Below, one piece after another: positions 25,784-35,156 of a DNA stretch of 64,000 bases. Under the pieces are notes generated by a model. That model saw only the letters and a program-made list of their open reading frames with translations, did no database searches and was not told the origin of the DNA. This DNA comes from Sphingobacterium sp. R2 (GTDB taxonomy: Bacteria; Bacteroidota; Bacteroidia; Sphingobacteriales; Sphingobacteriaceae): contig NZ_CP142884.1 of the NCBI RefSeq assembly GCF_040760075.1, positions 1,302,001 to 1,366,000 on the forward strand, written 5' to 3'. The translations under genes were made by a program, and so were the position numbers. Each line of letters begins with the position of its first letter. Position 1 is the first letter of the stretch.

Positions 25784-27169
25784 ATGGCAAAATCAAAATC
25801 AGCATACTTCTGTCAAAACTGTGGCTATGAATCTCCCAAATGGATGGGACAATGTCCTTCCTGTAAGCAATGGAATAGCTTTGTTGAAGAAGTGGTCGAA
25901 AAAGGGAGTTCAAAAGTCCCCGAATGGCGTAGTTCTACAACTGGTGGCAATACGAAAAGGGCCAATAAAGCAGCTATTATTCACGAAATTGTTTACCAAG
26001 ATGAGTCTCGAATATCCACGCCTGATCAGGAGTTTAACCGGGTTCTTGGCGGAGGCATTGTTCCGGGGTCACTGGTGCTTATCGGTGGAGAACCTGGGAT
26101 TGGAAAGTCAACGTTAATGTTACAGTTGGCTTTATCTATTCCACAAGTCAAGACACTTTATATTTCTGGGGAGGAAAGTGAGCAGCAGATCAAGATGCGG
26201 GCCGAGCGATTATCACAATCATCCAAAGCGAATTGCTATATCCTGACGGAAACATCCACGCAAAATATTTTTAAGCAGATCGAGACGGTACAGCCCAATG
26301 TCATTGTTATTGACTCGATACAGACATTACATTCCGCACAGATTGAATCCGCTCCGGGTTCGGTTTCTCAGGTTCGCGAATGTACCGCAGAATTGTTGCG
26401 GTTTGCCAAGGAGACGAGCACTCCCGTCTTTATTGTGGGCCATATCACCAAAGATGGATCGATTGCTGGTCCCAAGGTTTTAGAGCATATGGTGGATACC
26501 GTTCTCCAATTTGAAGGCGATCGTCACCATGTCTATCGAATTTTGCGCGCCGTAAAAAATCGCTTTGGATCTGCTTCAGAACTGGGAATTTATGAAATGC
26601 AGGGGTCGGGGTTGCGGGAAGTGTCCAATCCTTCGGAGATTATGATTTCGCAACGCGACGAACCGGTTAGTGGAGTTTCCATTGCATCCATGCTCGAAGG
26701 GATGCGGCCGATGATGATCGAGGTTCAGGCACTGGTCAGTAACTCCGCATTTGGTACAGCACAACGCTCTTCCACAGGGTACGACACGAAACGGTTAAAT
26801 ATGCTGCTGGCTGTTTTGGAGAAACGCTTTGGCTTTAGGCTGAGCGCACAGGATGTATTCCTGAATATCGCCGGTGGACTGCGTGTTGAAGATCCTGCAA
26901 TCGATCTAGCCGTAGTCGTAGCGATTATTTCTTCACAGCAAGATATACCTATTCGCTCCAATCTGACTTTTGCAGGTGAGGTTGGCTTATCGGGCGAGAT
27001 CAGGGCTGTAAATCGAATTGAACAAAGAATACAAGAGGCTGAAAAGTTGGGTTTTGATGGTATATTTATTTCTAAATTCAATACCAAAGGCCTCGATGCG
27101 AAAAAATATAATATTGCTATTCGGCCTGTCGCCAAGTTAGAGGATATATTCAGTGCCTTGTTTGGTTAG
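25784..27169 (+). CDS. radA: DNA repair protein RadA
   Basis: A full-length 461-residue cytosolic protein. An N-terminal zinc finger uses Cys10, Cys13, Cys24 and Cys27. The RecA-like ATPase has Walker A GGEPGIGKST, and the RadA-specific KNRFG motif is present. A C-terminal Lon-protease-like domain closes the protein. RadA is a hexameric helicase that drives branch migration in recombination and repair. The last bases of the gene, including the stop, are part of a 22-base tandem duplication (27155-27193). Confidence 0.97.
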   Translation: MAKSKSAYFCQNCGYESPKWMGQCPSCKQWNSFVEEVVEKGSSKVPEWRSSTTGGNTKRANKAAIIHEIVYQDESRISTPDQEFNRVLGGGIVPGSLVLIGGEPGIGKSTLMLQLALSIPQVKTLYISGEESEQQIKMRAERLSQSSKANCYILTETSTQNIFKQIETVQPNVIVIDSIQTLHSAQIESAPGSVSQVRECTAELLRFAKETSTPVFIVGHITKDGSIAGPKVLEHMVDTVLQFEGDRHHVYRILRAVKNRFGSASELGIYEMQGSGLREVSNPSEIMISQRDEPVSGVSIASMLEGMRPMMIEVQALVSNSAFGTAQRSSTGYDTKRLNMLLAVLEKRFGFRLSAQDVFLNIAGGLRVEDPAIDLAVVVAIISSQQDIPIRSNLTFAGEVGLSGEIRAVNRIEQRIQEAEKLGFDGIFISKFNTKGLDAKKYNIAIRPVAKLEDIFSALFG

Positions 27170-27193
27170 TAGAAGGGCCTTGTTTGGTTAGTA
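27155..27193. repeat. Tandem duplication across the radA stop codon
   Basis: GCCTTGTTTGGTTAGTA occurs at 27155-27171 and again at 27177-27193 (period 22). The first copy encodes the last residues (ALFG) and the stop of RadA. It looks like a recent short slippage duplication with no effect on the protein. Confidence 0.85.
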
Positions 27194-27296
27194 AATAAGC
27201 TTCTAGTAGGGATTACGGGATAGAGTTTACGCACTACTTTGTGGAGTCCCCCTTTCGCTGTAGTTTCCGTTGAGAAACACGGTCGTCGTTAAACCT

Positions 27297-27332
27297 AAAA
27301 AGACCATGCACTTTTAAAGGCATGGTCTTTTT
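27297..27332. terminator. Bidirectional terminator between radA and the thioredoxin gene
   Basis: AAAAAGACCATGC (27297-27309) pairs perfectly with GCATGGTCTTTTT (27320-27332) around a 10-base loop; T-runs on both strands. Confidence 0.88.
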
Positions 27333-27354
27333 ATTTGAATTGATCAGCTATAGG

Positions 27355-28038
27355 TTACTTTTTCAATACTTCTTTCAATTTTGCACGTAAGGCATCACCG
27401 TGTAAATTTTTCGCAACGATTTTTCCATTGGGATCGATCAATACATTCTGGGGAATAGATTTTACACCGTATAATGTTCCGACATCATTCTGCCAACGTT
27501 TTAGATCCGAAACATGTCTCCAGTGTAGTTTATCAGCATGAATGGCCTTAATCCAGGAGTTGCGGTCCTTATCAAAGGATATTCCCAATATTTCAAAGTT
27601 TTCACCTTTGAATTGTTGGTATGTTTTTACAAGATCTGGACTTTCTACTCGACAGTCGGGACACCAGGATGCCCAAAAATCAAGAAGCACATATCTCCCT
27701 TTAAAATCCGAAAGTTTGACAGGGTTTCCACTGGTGTCATTTTGGGTAAATGCTGGTGCTATTTTTCCAATTTGCACCGTTTCTAACGTATTTAAATACT
27801 CTTGAAACTCTTTCCCTTCACTTGAGTTTTTTACAGTATTACTCAAAGAATTATAAAGTGCCTGCAGCTCTGTGTAAACAGGATCATAACCTCCGACTCT
27901 ACGCAAGTCAACCAGGGTTGAAATAGAATCGGGCGCAGCCTTAACACGAGCGATATACTCTTCTTTGGTAAGTTCCTTTTTTTGCGCTGATCCGAAGAAT
28001 GGCAGCATCAAAAAAAGTAGTGTGATGTATTTTATCAT
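27355..28038 (-). CDS. TlpA/ResA-type thiol-disulfide oxidoreductase
   Basis: I place the start at the ATG at 28038 (MIKYITLLFLMLPFFGSAQ), which gives 227 residues and a clean signal peptide; the longer frame would need a GTG next to the promoter. The C-terminal half is a thioredoxin fold with the redox motif WCPDC (FWASWCPDCRVESPDLV) and the cis-Pro region SIPQNVLIDPNG. The N-terminal part (about 20-95) is a short helical DUF4369-like or spacer region. It should act in the periplasm as a reductase or oxidase of cysteine pairs. It stands alone and diverges from the aminotransferase gene. Confidence 0.9.
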   Translation of the reverse strand: MIKYITLLFLMLPFFGSAQKKELTKEEYIARVKAAPDSISTLVDLRRVGGYDPVYTELQALYNSLSNTVKNSSEGKEFQEYLNTLETVQIGKIAPAFTQNDTSGNPVKLSDFKGRYVLLDFWASWCPDCRVESPDLVKTYQQFKGENFEILGISFDKDRNSWIKAIHADKLHWRHVSDLKRWQNDVGTLYGVKSIPQNVLIDPNGKIVAKNLHGDALRAKLKEVLKK

Positions 28039-28061
28039 ATTACTATTCTTATATATATTTA

Positions 28062-28069
28062 CAAATATA
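28062..28069 (-). promoter_or_regulatory. -7 element TATATTTG of the thioredoxin gene
   Basis: Exact TAnnTTTG match on the minus strand, 23 bases before the ATG at 28038. It supports that start over the longer frame. Confidence 0.6.
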
Positions 28070-28110
28070 AGAAAATCCACTAATTTGGTAGATTAATTAA
28101 ATGTCAAAAA

Positions 28111-29259
28111 ATGAACTTCAACCTAAGCTCTAAACTTCCCCATGTCGGTACGACGATTTTTACCCAAATGACCATGCTGGCCAATGCGCATCAGGCCTTA
28201 AATCTTTCCCAGGGTTTTCCCGATTTTGAGGCTGATCCGAGATTGGTAAAATTGGTTACTGAGGCGATGCAAAATGGATACAACCAATATGCACCAATGA
28301 TCGGAGTACAGTCCCTACGCGATGCAATCGTCAAAAAATACGATCAGATTTATAACATTGAAGTCGATGCAACGGAAGAATTAACCATTACCTCAGGGGG
28401 GACGCAAGCCATTTTTACGGCTATTGCTACCGTAGTTAGACCAGAGGATGAGGTTATTATCTTTGAACCTGCATACGATTGCTATGCACCAACAGTCGAA
28501 TTGTTTGGCGGTAGGGTTGTGCCCGTCCGATTATTGGCGCCCGATTTTCGGATTGACTGGGATTATGTCGCAACTTTAATGAACAGCAAAACGCGGCTTA
28601 TCATTATCAATAATCCGAATAATCCAACGGGGAAAGTATTGGGTAAAGAAGAACTGATTAAGTTGGGCGCTCTGTTGGAGGGGACTAGGATCCTATTGCT
28701 TAGCGATGAAGTATACGAGCATATTGTGTTTGACGGGGCATCTTCGCAGTCGGTACTGGAAATACCTACTTTACGTGAACGCAGTTTTGTTGTCGCCTCA
28801 TTCGGAAAGTTGTTGCATACTACTGGCTGGAAAATTGGCTATTGTGTTGCGCCACCGCAGCTGACGCATGAATTTATAAAGGTCCACCAATTTAATGTTT
28901 TTAGTGTAAATGCACCCATGCAGTTTGCTATTGCTGAATATCTGGAAGACATTAGTTATGTCAAGGGACTATCCAGCTTTTTTGAGCGTAAAAGAAATTT
29001 ACTGAAAGATGGGCTAAAGGGGTCGCGCTTTACAATTCTTCCGTGTGAAGGGACTTATTTCTTGAATATAAATTATAGCGGTATTAGCAATGAAAAGGAA
29101 TTTGAATTTGCTTGCTCCTTAACAACACAACATAAGATAGCGACAATTCCCCTGTCTGCATTCTATAAAGAAGTTACAAATCAGCAGGTTTTGCGCATTT
29201 GTTTTGCGAAGAAAGATGAAACATTAGCAAAAGCGATCGAGATTTTGAATCAAATTTAA
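28111..29259 (+). CDS. Methionine aminotransferase (PLP class I/II)
   Basis: A 382-residue fold-type I aminotransferase. The PLP-binding lysine is Lys233 (SFGKLLHTTGWKIGY), with the conserved NNPNNPTG at about 167-174 and LSDEVYEH near 198. The start PHVGTTIFTQMTMLA and the sequence LSQGFPDF are typical of the YbdL/kynurenine aminotransferase-like group that uses methionine, the last step of methionine salvage. The substrate is inferred from family resemblance. It diverges from the thioredoxin gene with a 72-base gap that must hold both promoters. Confidence 0.92.
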   Translation: MNFNLSSKLPHVGTTIFTQMTMLANAHQALNLSQGFPDFEADPRLVKLVTEAMQNGYNQYAPMIGVQSLRDAIVKKYDQIYNIEVDATEELTITSGGTQAIFTAIATVVRPEDEVIIFEPAYDCYAPTVELFGGRVVPVRLLAPDFRIDWDYVATLMNSKTRLIIINNPNNPTGKVLGKEELIKLGALLEGTRILLLSDEVYEHIVFDGASSQSVLEIPTLRERSFVVASFGKLLHTTGWKIGYCVAPPQLTHEFIKVHQFNVFSVNAPMQFAIAEYLEDISYVKGLSSFFERKRNLLKDGLKGSRFTILPCEGTYFLNINYSGISNEKEFEFACSLTTQHKIATIPLSAFYKEVTNQQVLRICFAKKDETLAKAIEILNQI

Positions 29260-29363
29260 TGCTATTTGTATGCTAAAAATACAGCTAAAAGGTTTTATTT
29301 AAAATATTGCTAAGAAACAATTACTTTATTAAAATTTTACTTCAACTTGAGTCACTAATTTTA

Positions 29364-29371
29364 TAAATTTG
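29364..29371 (+). promoter_or_regulatory. -7 element TAAATTTG of the NagB-PIG-L gene
   Basis: Exact TAnnTTTG match, 32 bases before the ATG at 29404. A TTG lies 14 bases upstream of it, closer than the 19 bases seen at the tRNA promoters. Confidence 0.5.
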
Positions 29372-29403
29372 TAATTCACGTTTATCAATATACCCATAAA
29401 AAA

Positions 29404-31332
29404 ATGGCTAGATTAAATTTATTGGAAGAGACACGCTTCGAAAAAGTCCCTGTGAGCGTCTATCCAGATCAAAATTCAGCTTCGAAAAACGTTGCAAATC
29501 GTATAGCTGAAATTATTCGTGCAAAGCAAGAGAAAGGTGAGAAGGCTGTTTTAGGCCTTGCTACTGGTGCCACACCGGTAAAGGTTTACCAAGAACTGAT
29601 TCGCTTGCATAAAGAAGAAGGTTTAAGCTTTAAGAACGTGATTACCTTCAATCTTGACGAATACTATCCTATGCAACCTGATGCCGATCAGAGCTATGTT
29701 ACCTTTATGAACAAAAACTTGTTCGACCACGTAGATATCGATCCGGCAAATGTAAATATTCCAGATGGTACCTTAGCGCCTGATAAAGTAAATGCTTTCT
29801 GTGCGGCTTACGAGCAGAAGATTACAGCGGCAGGAGGTTTAGATATTCAGTTATTAGGTATCGGCCGTACAGGCCACATCGGGTTCAATGAACCAGGCTC
29901 TGCGCCTAATTCAGGCACACGTGTGGTCACCTTGGATGATTTGACTCGTCGTGATGCTTCCCGTGCTTTTGGTGGAAAAGAAAATGTACCAACAAAAGCA
30001 ATTACCATGGGAGTCGGTACAATCTTCAAGGCAAGAGAAATCATTTTAATGGCTTGGACCGAAACAAAAGCTGAGATCATTAAAAAAGCCGTTGAAGGTG
30101 AAATCTCCGCAGAGATTCCTGCAACTTATCTTCAATTGTCCGACCATGTTGAATTTGTATTGGATGAAGCCGCAGCTTCGTTGCTGACACGTTTTGATCT
30201 TCCTTGGTTGGCAGAAGACGTTACTTGGACGCCTTCGCTCATTAAGAAAGCTGTTGTTTGGTTAGCGTTAGAAATCAAGAAACCCATCTTGAAACTTACT
30301 GATGAGGATTACAATGCACATGGTATGGCGAAGTTGGTTACAGAGACTGGCCCTGCTTATAATATTAATATCCGTATATTTAATGAACTTCAGCATACGA
30401 TCACTGGATGGCCCGGAGGTAAACCCAATGTCGACGACTCCCAACGTCCTGAGCGTGCCAATCCAGCTAAGAAAAATGTGATTGTATTTTCTCCGCACCC
30501 TGATGATGATGTGATCTCCATGGGAGGAACATTTATTCGTCTGGCAGATCAAGGACACAATGTCCATGTTGCCTATCAGACCTGTGGTAACACCGCTGTT
30601 TGGGACGATGATGTGGTACGTTATCTGGAGTTTGCCGAAGATCTCGCTAAACAGATCGGAGCCGACTCAGAGGCTGTTCAGATTGGCCGGATTTACGATG
30701 AGGAGCGAGCAATTTTTGCAACAAAAAAACCGAATCAGATCGACACCGAACTGGTCCGTAAAATCAAAGCATTGATTCGTAAAGGAGAGGCTATCGCGGG
30801 AGCTCGTTTGGTAGGATTGCCGGATGAAAATATCCACTTCCAGGATCTACCTTTCTATGATAGACAGAAGTTTTCGAAAAATGTATCTTTCGAAGATGAT
30901 ATCCAGCAGACAATGGAGTTATTGCGTCATGTAAAACCACATCAGGTATTCGCTGCAGGTGATTTTGCTGATCCGCATGGTACACATAAAGTATGTTTTG
31001 ACATTTTGTTTGAAGCATTAAATAGATTGAGCAAAACAGATGAGTGGACCAAGGATTGTTGGTTGTGGTTATACCGAGGAGCATGGCATGAATATCCAAT
31101 TCATGAAATCCAAATGGCCGTTCCTTTATCTCCACAAGAAGTTTATCGCAAGCGTTTGGCTATCTTTAAGCACCAGTCTCAAAAAGATTTACCTGTATTC
31201 CCAGGCGATGATCCACGTGAATTCTGGGTACGTGCGGAAGATCGTACGAGCGAAACAGCAGCTTTATACGACCAGTTGGGACTGGCGAACTACGAGGCTA
31301 TTGAAGCCTTCGTAAGATGGAAATTTGATTAG
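29404..31332 (+). CDS. NagB-like / PIG-L deacetylase-like fusion protein
   Basis: A 642-residue cytosolic protein of two enzymes. Residues about 15-265 follow glucosamine-6-phosphate deaminase: GLATGATPVK binds phosphate, Asp85 (FNLDEY) matches Asp72 of E. coli NagB, and His158 and Glu163 (GHIGFNEP) match His143 and Glu148. The position of Asp141 is Thr156 (GIGRTGH). Residues about 355-600 follow the PIG-L/LmbE family, with HPDDD at 365-369 and DPHGTHK further on as likely zinc ligands. Such fusions are known in Bacteroidota, often annotated as deaminase-like. The loss of the active-site Asp makes ordinary deaminase activity doubtful. Converges with the GH20 gene. Confidence 0.93.
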   Translation: MARLNLLEETRFEKVPVSVYPDQNSASKNVANRIAEIIRAKQEKGEKAVLGLATGATPVKVYQELIRLHKEEGLSFKNVITFNLDEYYPMQPDADQSYVTFMNKNLFDHVDIDPANVNIPDGTLAPDKVNAFCAAYEQKITAAGGLDIQLLGIGRTGHIGFNEPGSAPNSGTRVVTLDDLTRRDASRAFGGKENVPTKAITMGVGTIFKAREIILMAWTETKAEIIKKAVEGEISAEIPATYLQLSDHVEFVLDEAAASLLTRFDLPWLAEDVTWTPSLIKKAVVWLALEIKKPILKLTDEDYNAHGMAKLVTETGPAYNINIRIFNELQHTITGWPGGKPNVDDSQRPERANPAKKNVIVFSPHPDDDVISMGGTFIRLADQGHNVHVAYQTCGNTAVWDDDVVRYLEFAEDLAKQIGADSEAVQIGRIYDEERAIFATKKPNQIDTELVRKIKALIRKGEAIAGARLVGLPDENIHFQDLPFYDRQKFSKNVSFEDDIQQTMELLRHVKPHQVFAAGDFADPHGTHKVCFDILFEALNRLSKTDEWTKDCWLWLYRGAWHEYPIHEIQMAVPLSPQEVYRKRLAIFKHQSQKDLPVFPGDDPREFWVRAEDRTSETAALYDQLGLANYEAIEAFVRWKFD

Positions 31333-31372
31333 ATTAATACGTTAGTTCGTATACGCAAGACTATCTATAAGT

Positions 31373-31408
31373 AAAAATCCCTGCTTCAAGATCGAAGCAG
31401 GGATTTTT
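31373..31408. terminator. Bidirectional terminator between NagB-PIG-L and GH20 genes
   Basis: A perfect 15-bp stem (31373-31387 with 31394-31408), 6-base loop, and T-runs on both strands. Confidence 0.92.
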
Positions 31409-31472
31409 ATTTGTAAAGGCCTTCAGTATCGTTTCTAAAGTACGCTATAAGTAGATTAGGGTGCGCTGTAAA

Positions 31473-33989
31473 CTAGTAGCTGATTACATCGCCGGATCGT
31501 CCTTTGGCATCATATACTTTAAATACGTATTTCTTTCCAGGCTGGAATGGTATAGGGCCATTCACTATTTTGGATTTTTGTGTTGGTGTATTTCCGTTGT
31601 CGCTATAATAGACTTTAAAACCCGGGTAATCGGTATTGATAAGGAGTTGGTCGCCCTCCTTCTTAATTCCAATTTTTGGAAGTCGATAGGTATAGCCTCC
31701 ATTTATCCTATCCAGTTTTCTCAATTCATCCTCGCCCAGTTTTTTGATAAAGGCAGTATACGATCTACGATACGTAGCTTCGTCAAAAGAATTTCCTTTT
31801 TCCCAGGCTTGTTCTGGGGCCCAGGCGCGATCGGCGATGGCGATTAAACGTGGAAATATCATTTCTTCGAGACGCTGGTCAGTAGAGACCTTTTCTGACC
31901 ATAATGCACCTTTGATCCCGAGGAGATTTTTCTTCCCTTCCGCTGTAAGCTGTTCTTTATTAGTGTATGCTTCTGTTTTAAGATCTTTTCCTGTGTCATC
32001 CTTTCTTAAGTTGATGAAGAAATTTTCAGGGGAGAAGGAATAAGTTCTATTCAGATTGACAGTGCCTACCCAACTATGTCCCGGATCTGCAAAGTCACGA
32101 TCCCATGACATATCCAGGTAGTTATTTGCTGCACTCGTATAAACAACTTTATAGCCTGCATTGGCCAATCGATAGGCGAGGTCTTCCTGTCCTTGTCCGG
32201 GCAGATTGTTCCATACATTTAAATTGATGCCGGATTTTCCCAGATCCGCATTTACAACCATGCCATTTCCTTTGTTGCGCATGCCCATCTCTTCCCACCC
32301 CGACATCGTCAGTCCTTTTTCTTGAACTAGGGCATTAATCTTGGAAATATACAGCGGCCATACGTCGAGTACATTTGCGATATTATTTTCCTTCATAAAA
32401 GCCAATATTTTTGGCGATTTTTCCCAAACACCACTCGGCGTTTCGTCACCTCCCAAATCGATAATTTTCAATGGAACCCCAGCTTGATCGTGTATGGCTT
32501 TGATTTCATCGATCACCTTGCTTAGAAAATGATACGTTGATGGTAGCGCAGGATTCATAACATTATCATTCCAGTTTTGTGCAGAGTTGTAAACGGATTT
32601 GTCTTCTGCATCATCCAGTAAATATTCTTCTGCTTTTTGCTTATCGCCAAGTTTCGAGTAATGGTCAAAGCGTGCACGCATGGCTTTGATCGCTGCACGA
32701 GCATGGCCAGGGGTTTCCACCTCTGGGATCACATCGATGTGTCTTTCCTGAGCGTATTTTAAAATTTCGATATAGTCAGTCACACTGTAGAATTGATGCG
32801 GCTTGGTCGTCGCTCCAGATCCATAAGCAGGCTGTATTGCTTTACCATCGTCAAAAATAGCCGAACGGTTGGCTCCGACAGCTGTTAGTTCAGGGAGGGA
32901 TGGAATTTCCAGTCGCCACCCTTCGTCGTCAATAAAGTGGAAATGGAACTTATTCAACTTATAAGCTGCCATGAGATCCAATATTCTTAAAACCTCGGCC
33001 TTACTGTGAAAATTACGGGCAGCATCCAGCATAAATCCGCGGTATCCATAGCGTGGGCTATCTTCAATATTGCCGTGCGGTAATGCAATGGATTTTGTAG
33101 CTTTTTTCCACTGACTATGAGTAATCAATGATTTTAATGATTGAATGGCATAGAAAGCACCAGCTTTATCTGAAGCTTCTATTTTTACACCATCAGCGGT
33201 AATCGATAAGCGATAGGATTCGGGTTTTAAGGTGTTAACTTTTACGATTTCAATACCGCGCTGCGGGCTAGTTGAAGCTGTTAGCTTAATACTTGAATAT
33301 GTTGAAAAGAAATCTGTCAAAAATCTCGCTTCGCTAGCAAATTCATTAGCTACAAAAAGGTTTGTACCTGTCGACACATTAAACTTTTCGTTGATGTTGA
33401 CACTAATGTGGCTTGGTAAGGGTATGATACTTTGTGCGGTGACACCTTCTACGAGCTTGTTTTGGTCGTATTTATATGCGAAGTAATCTGTTTTTTCAGC
33501 TTCCGATTGAGGAGCAGTTTTAACAGCAGAATAATCTGAAATATTGGTGGCAAGCCCAGTCTGGTTATTTTTTAGGTATAGACCAATGGGTCCATCGGTG
33601 TAATTGACTAGCCCCGTCGTTATAAAATCGATGTGGACTGTATCTTGCGCATTTAATACAAAATTATTTTTCTGAAAGCTGACCTGAAAGAGATCGCCGT
33701 TTCGGTGGTCTATCGCAAAACGTTTGTCGACTTTTCCAGGATCAATAGATCGGATAAAATTAAACCAAAGGCTCCAATCGTTAAGTTGAACAGCACTTTT
33801 CCCTTTGTTTTTTAAAATTAGGGTGGATACCGGATTTTTACTGATATGCTGTCCTTCCTGAACCCTCCAGGTGATTTGCAGTTGATCTGCGATTGCTCCA
33901 GTTTTTTGGGCATAGGCCTCCTGACTTAATAAAGCAAAGCCCAGTCCAGCATAGAGTAGCGGTTTTTTAATTTTTTTAAAATTAGTCAT
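31473..33989 (-). CDS. Beta-N-acetylhexosaminidase (GH20), exported
   Basis: An 838-residue protein with a signal peptide (ending AYAQ, residue 28). A carbohydrate-binding chitobiase-like domain (about 30-165) and a GH20b domain (about 185-310) come first. The GH20 barrel (about 313-770) has the catalytic pair Asp515-Glu516 in DLGGDETPSG, and a C-terminal beta domain ends the protein (about 775-838). It removes terminal N-acetylglucosamine or N-acetylgalactosamine by substrate-assisted catalysis, in the periplasm or at the surface. The domain order follows Serratia chitobiase, so chitin or glycan fragments are likely substrates. It lies opposite the NagB-PIG-L gene, which would fit amino-sugar use. 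Confidence 0.95.
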   Translation of the reverse strand: MTNFKKIKKPLLYAGLGFALLSQEAYAQKTGAIADQLQITWRVQEGQHISKNPVSTLILKNKGKSAVQLNDWSLWFNFIRSIDPGKVDKRFAIDHRNGDLFQVSFQKNNFVLNAQDTVHIDFITTGLVNYTDGPIGLYLKNNQTGLATNISDYSAVKTAPQSEAEKTDYFAYKYDQNKLVEGVTAQSIIPLPSHISVNINEKFNVSTGTNLFVANEFASEARFLTDFFSTYSSIKLTASTSPQRGIEIVKVNTLKPESYRLSITADGVKIEASDKAGAFYAIQSLKSLITHSQWKKATKSIALPHGNIEDSPRYGYRGFMLDAARNFHSKAEVLRILDLMAAYKLNKFHFHFIDDEGWRLEIPSLPELTAVGANRSAIFDDGKAIQPAYGSGATTKPHQFYSVTDYIEILKYAQERHIDVIPEVETPGHARAAIKAMRARFDHYSKLGDKQKAEEYLLDDAEDKSVYNSAQNWNDNVMNPALPSTYHFLSKVIDEIKAIHDQAGVPLKIIDLGGDETPSGVWEKSPKILAFMKENNIANVLDVWPLYISKINALVQEKGLTMSGWEEMGMRNKGNGMVVNADLGKSGINLNVWNNLPGQGQEDLAYRLANAGYKVVYTSAANNYLDMSWDRDFADPGHSWVGTVNLNRTYSFSPENFFINLRKDDTGKDLKTEAYTNKEQLTAEGKKNLLGIKGALWSEKVSTDQRLEEMIFPRLIAIADRAWAPEQAWEKGNSFDEATYRRSYTAFIKKLGEDELRKLDRINGGYTYRLPKIGIKKEGDQLLINTDYPGFKVYYSDNGNTPTQKSKIVNGPIPFQPGKKYVFKVYDAKGRSGDVISY

Positions 33990-34080
33990 GTTGGTTACTT
34001 TTTCAATGACTTTAAATATAGCTATTCTAGCGAGTTAAATCATCTATTTCAAAAAAAATGAATAAAAAAACATAATAATT

Positions 34081-34110
34081 TTGACAGATTTACAAATATT
34101 TCTATATTTG
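34081..34110 (+). promoter_or_regulatory. Promoter of tRNA-Glu (copy 2)
   Basis: TTG at 34081-34083 and TATATTTG at 34103-34110, spacing 19 bases, as at copy 1. Confidence 0.7.
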
Positions 34111-34128
34111 CACACCGAAACAGAAAAC

Positions 34129-34200
34129 GGCCCGTTCGTCTAGGGGTTAGGACGCAAGATTTTCATTCTTGAAACAGGGGTTCGATTCCCCTACGGGCTA
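34129..34200 (+). tRNA. tRNA-Glu (anticodon TTC), copy 2
   Basis: All 72 bases are identical to the gene at 9955-10026, with the same promoter layout and its own terminator. No encoded CCA. Flanking sequences outside the boxes differ, so only the gene itself is kept identical. Confidence 0.97.
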
Positions 34201-34221
34201 CGAGTCAAATGATTAAAATTA

Positions 34222-34257
34222 AAAAAAAGCTTGCAATTCATATTGCAAGCTTTTTTT
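34222..34257 (+). terminator. Rho-independent terminator after tRNA-Glu copy 2
   Basis: GCTTGCAAT (34229-34237) pairs with ATTGCAAGC (34242-34250), flanked by an A-run and a T-run. Confidence 0.9.
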
Positions 34258-34405
34258 AATTTTAGGACTTTTATTAAATCCTTTACTTTATTCTCGCACA
34301 ATAGTACGGTGGAAAGAACCGAAAAAATTACACGTATTTAGCCCTGTTGGTAATTAAAATGTAACATATTAATTTTACTTTTAATATTCCAAATAATAAA
34401 ATCTT

Positions 34406-35044
34406 ATGAAGGCACATACGTACGAAACACAATCGACGATTACACCAGAAAAGGCATTGGATTTCTTAAAGGAGGGAAACCAACGCTTTGTTAATAACCT
34501 GAAAGCAAACCGCGATCTTCTCGAACAGGTGAATGCTACACGCGAAGGGCAGTGGCCATTTGCTGTCGTGCTGAGTTGCATTGATAGCCGCACATCAGCA
34601 GAACTTATATTTGATCAGGGATTGGGCGATATTTTCAGTATTCGTATTGCAGGAAACTTTGTCAATCAGGATATTTTAGGTTCGATGGAATTCGGTTGCA
34701 ATGTAGCGGGATCAAAACTTGTTGTTGTGCTTGGTCACACCAAATGCGGGGCATTAAAAGGAGGATTGGACGCTGCGCAGATTGAAGGAATGGGGATGGA
34801 CAATCTAAACCATTTAATTAATCATTTTGATCCGATCATTAATGAAGTGATAGACGAGGGGGAAGAGCGTTCATCAAAGAATAATGAGCTGCTTGAAAAG
34901 CTCAATCAGCAGAACATTAAACATGCGATCAGAGACATCCGTAGACAAAGTTCAACTCTCCGTAAACTTGAAGAAGAGGGTAAAATTAAAATTGTCGGAG
35001 CAAACTATGATGTTGAAACCGGTAGTGTAAGTTGGTTATATTAA
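34406..35044 (+). CDS. Beta-class carbonic anhydrase
   Basis: A 212-residue cytosolic enzyme that interconverts CO2 and bicarbonate. Zinc ligands Cys58, His111 and Cys114 and the Asp60-Arg62 dyad (SCIDSR, GHTKCGALKG) are all present. No signal peptide is visible. Monocistronic, between the tRNA-Glu terminator and a perfect hairpin at 35082-35116. Confidence 0.96.
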   Translation: MKAHTYETQSTITPEKALDFLKEGNQRFVNNLKANRDLLEQVNATREGQWPFAVVLSCIDSRTSAELIFDQGLGDIFSIRIAGNFVNQDILGSMEFGCNVAGSKLVVVLGHTKCGALKGGLDAAQIEGMGMDNLNHLINHFDPIINEVIDEGEERSSKNNELLEKLNQQNIKHAIRDIRRQSSTLRKLEEEGKIKIVGANYDVETGSVSWLY

Positions 35045-35081
35045 CGTTAGCATCGGTTTTCGATCATAGTTAAATAGGGAA

Positions 35082-35116
35082 CGCCGTATCTAACTCATGA
35101 GAAGTTAGATACGGCG
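35082..35116. terminator. Hairpin between convergent carbonic anhydrase and nucleotide-sugar dehydrogenase genes
   Basis: A perfect 14-bp stem (35082-35095 with 35103-35116) and a 7-base loop. T-runs are weak. Confidence 0.65.
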
Positions 35117-35156
35117 CCACTCTAATTAAAAACGAATTATTTTCTGCCTAAATTTC

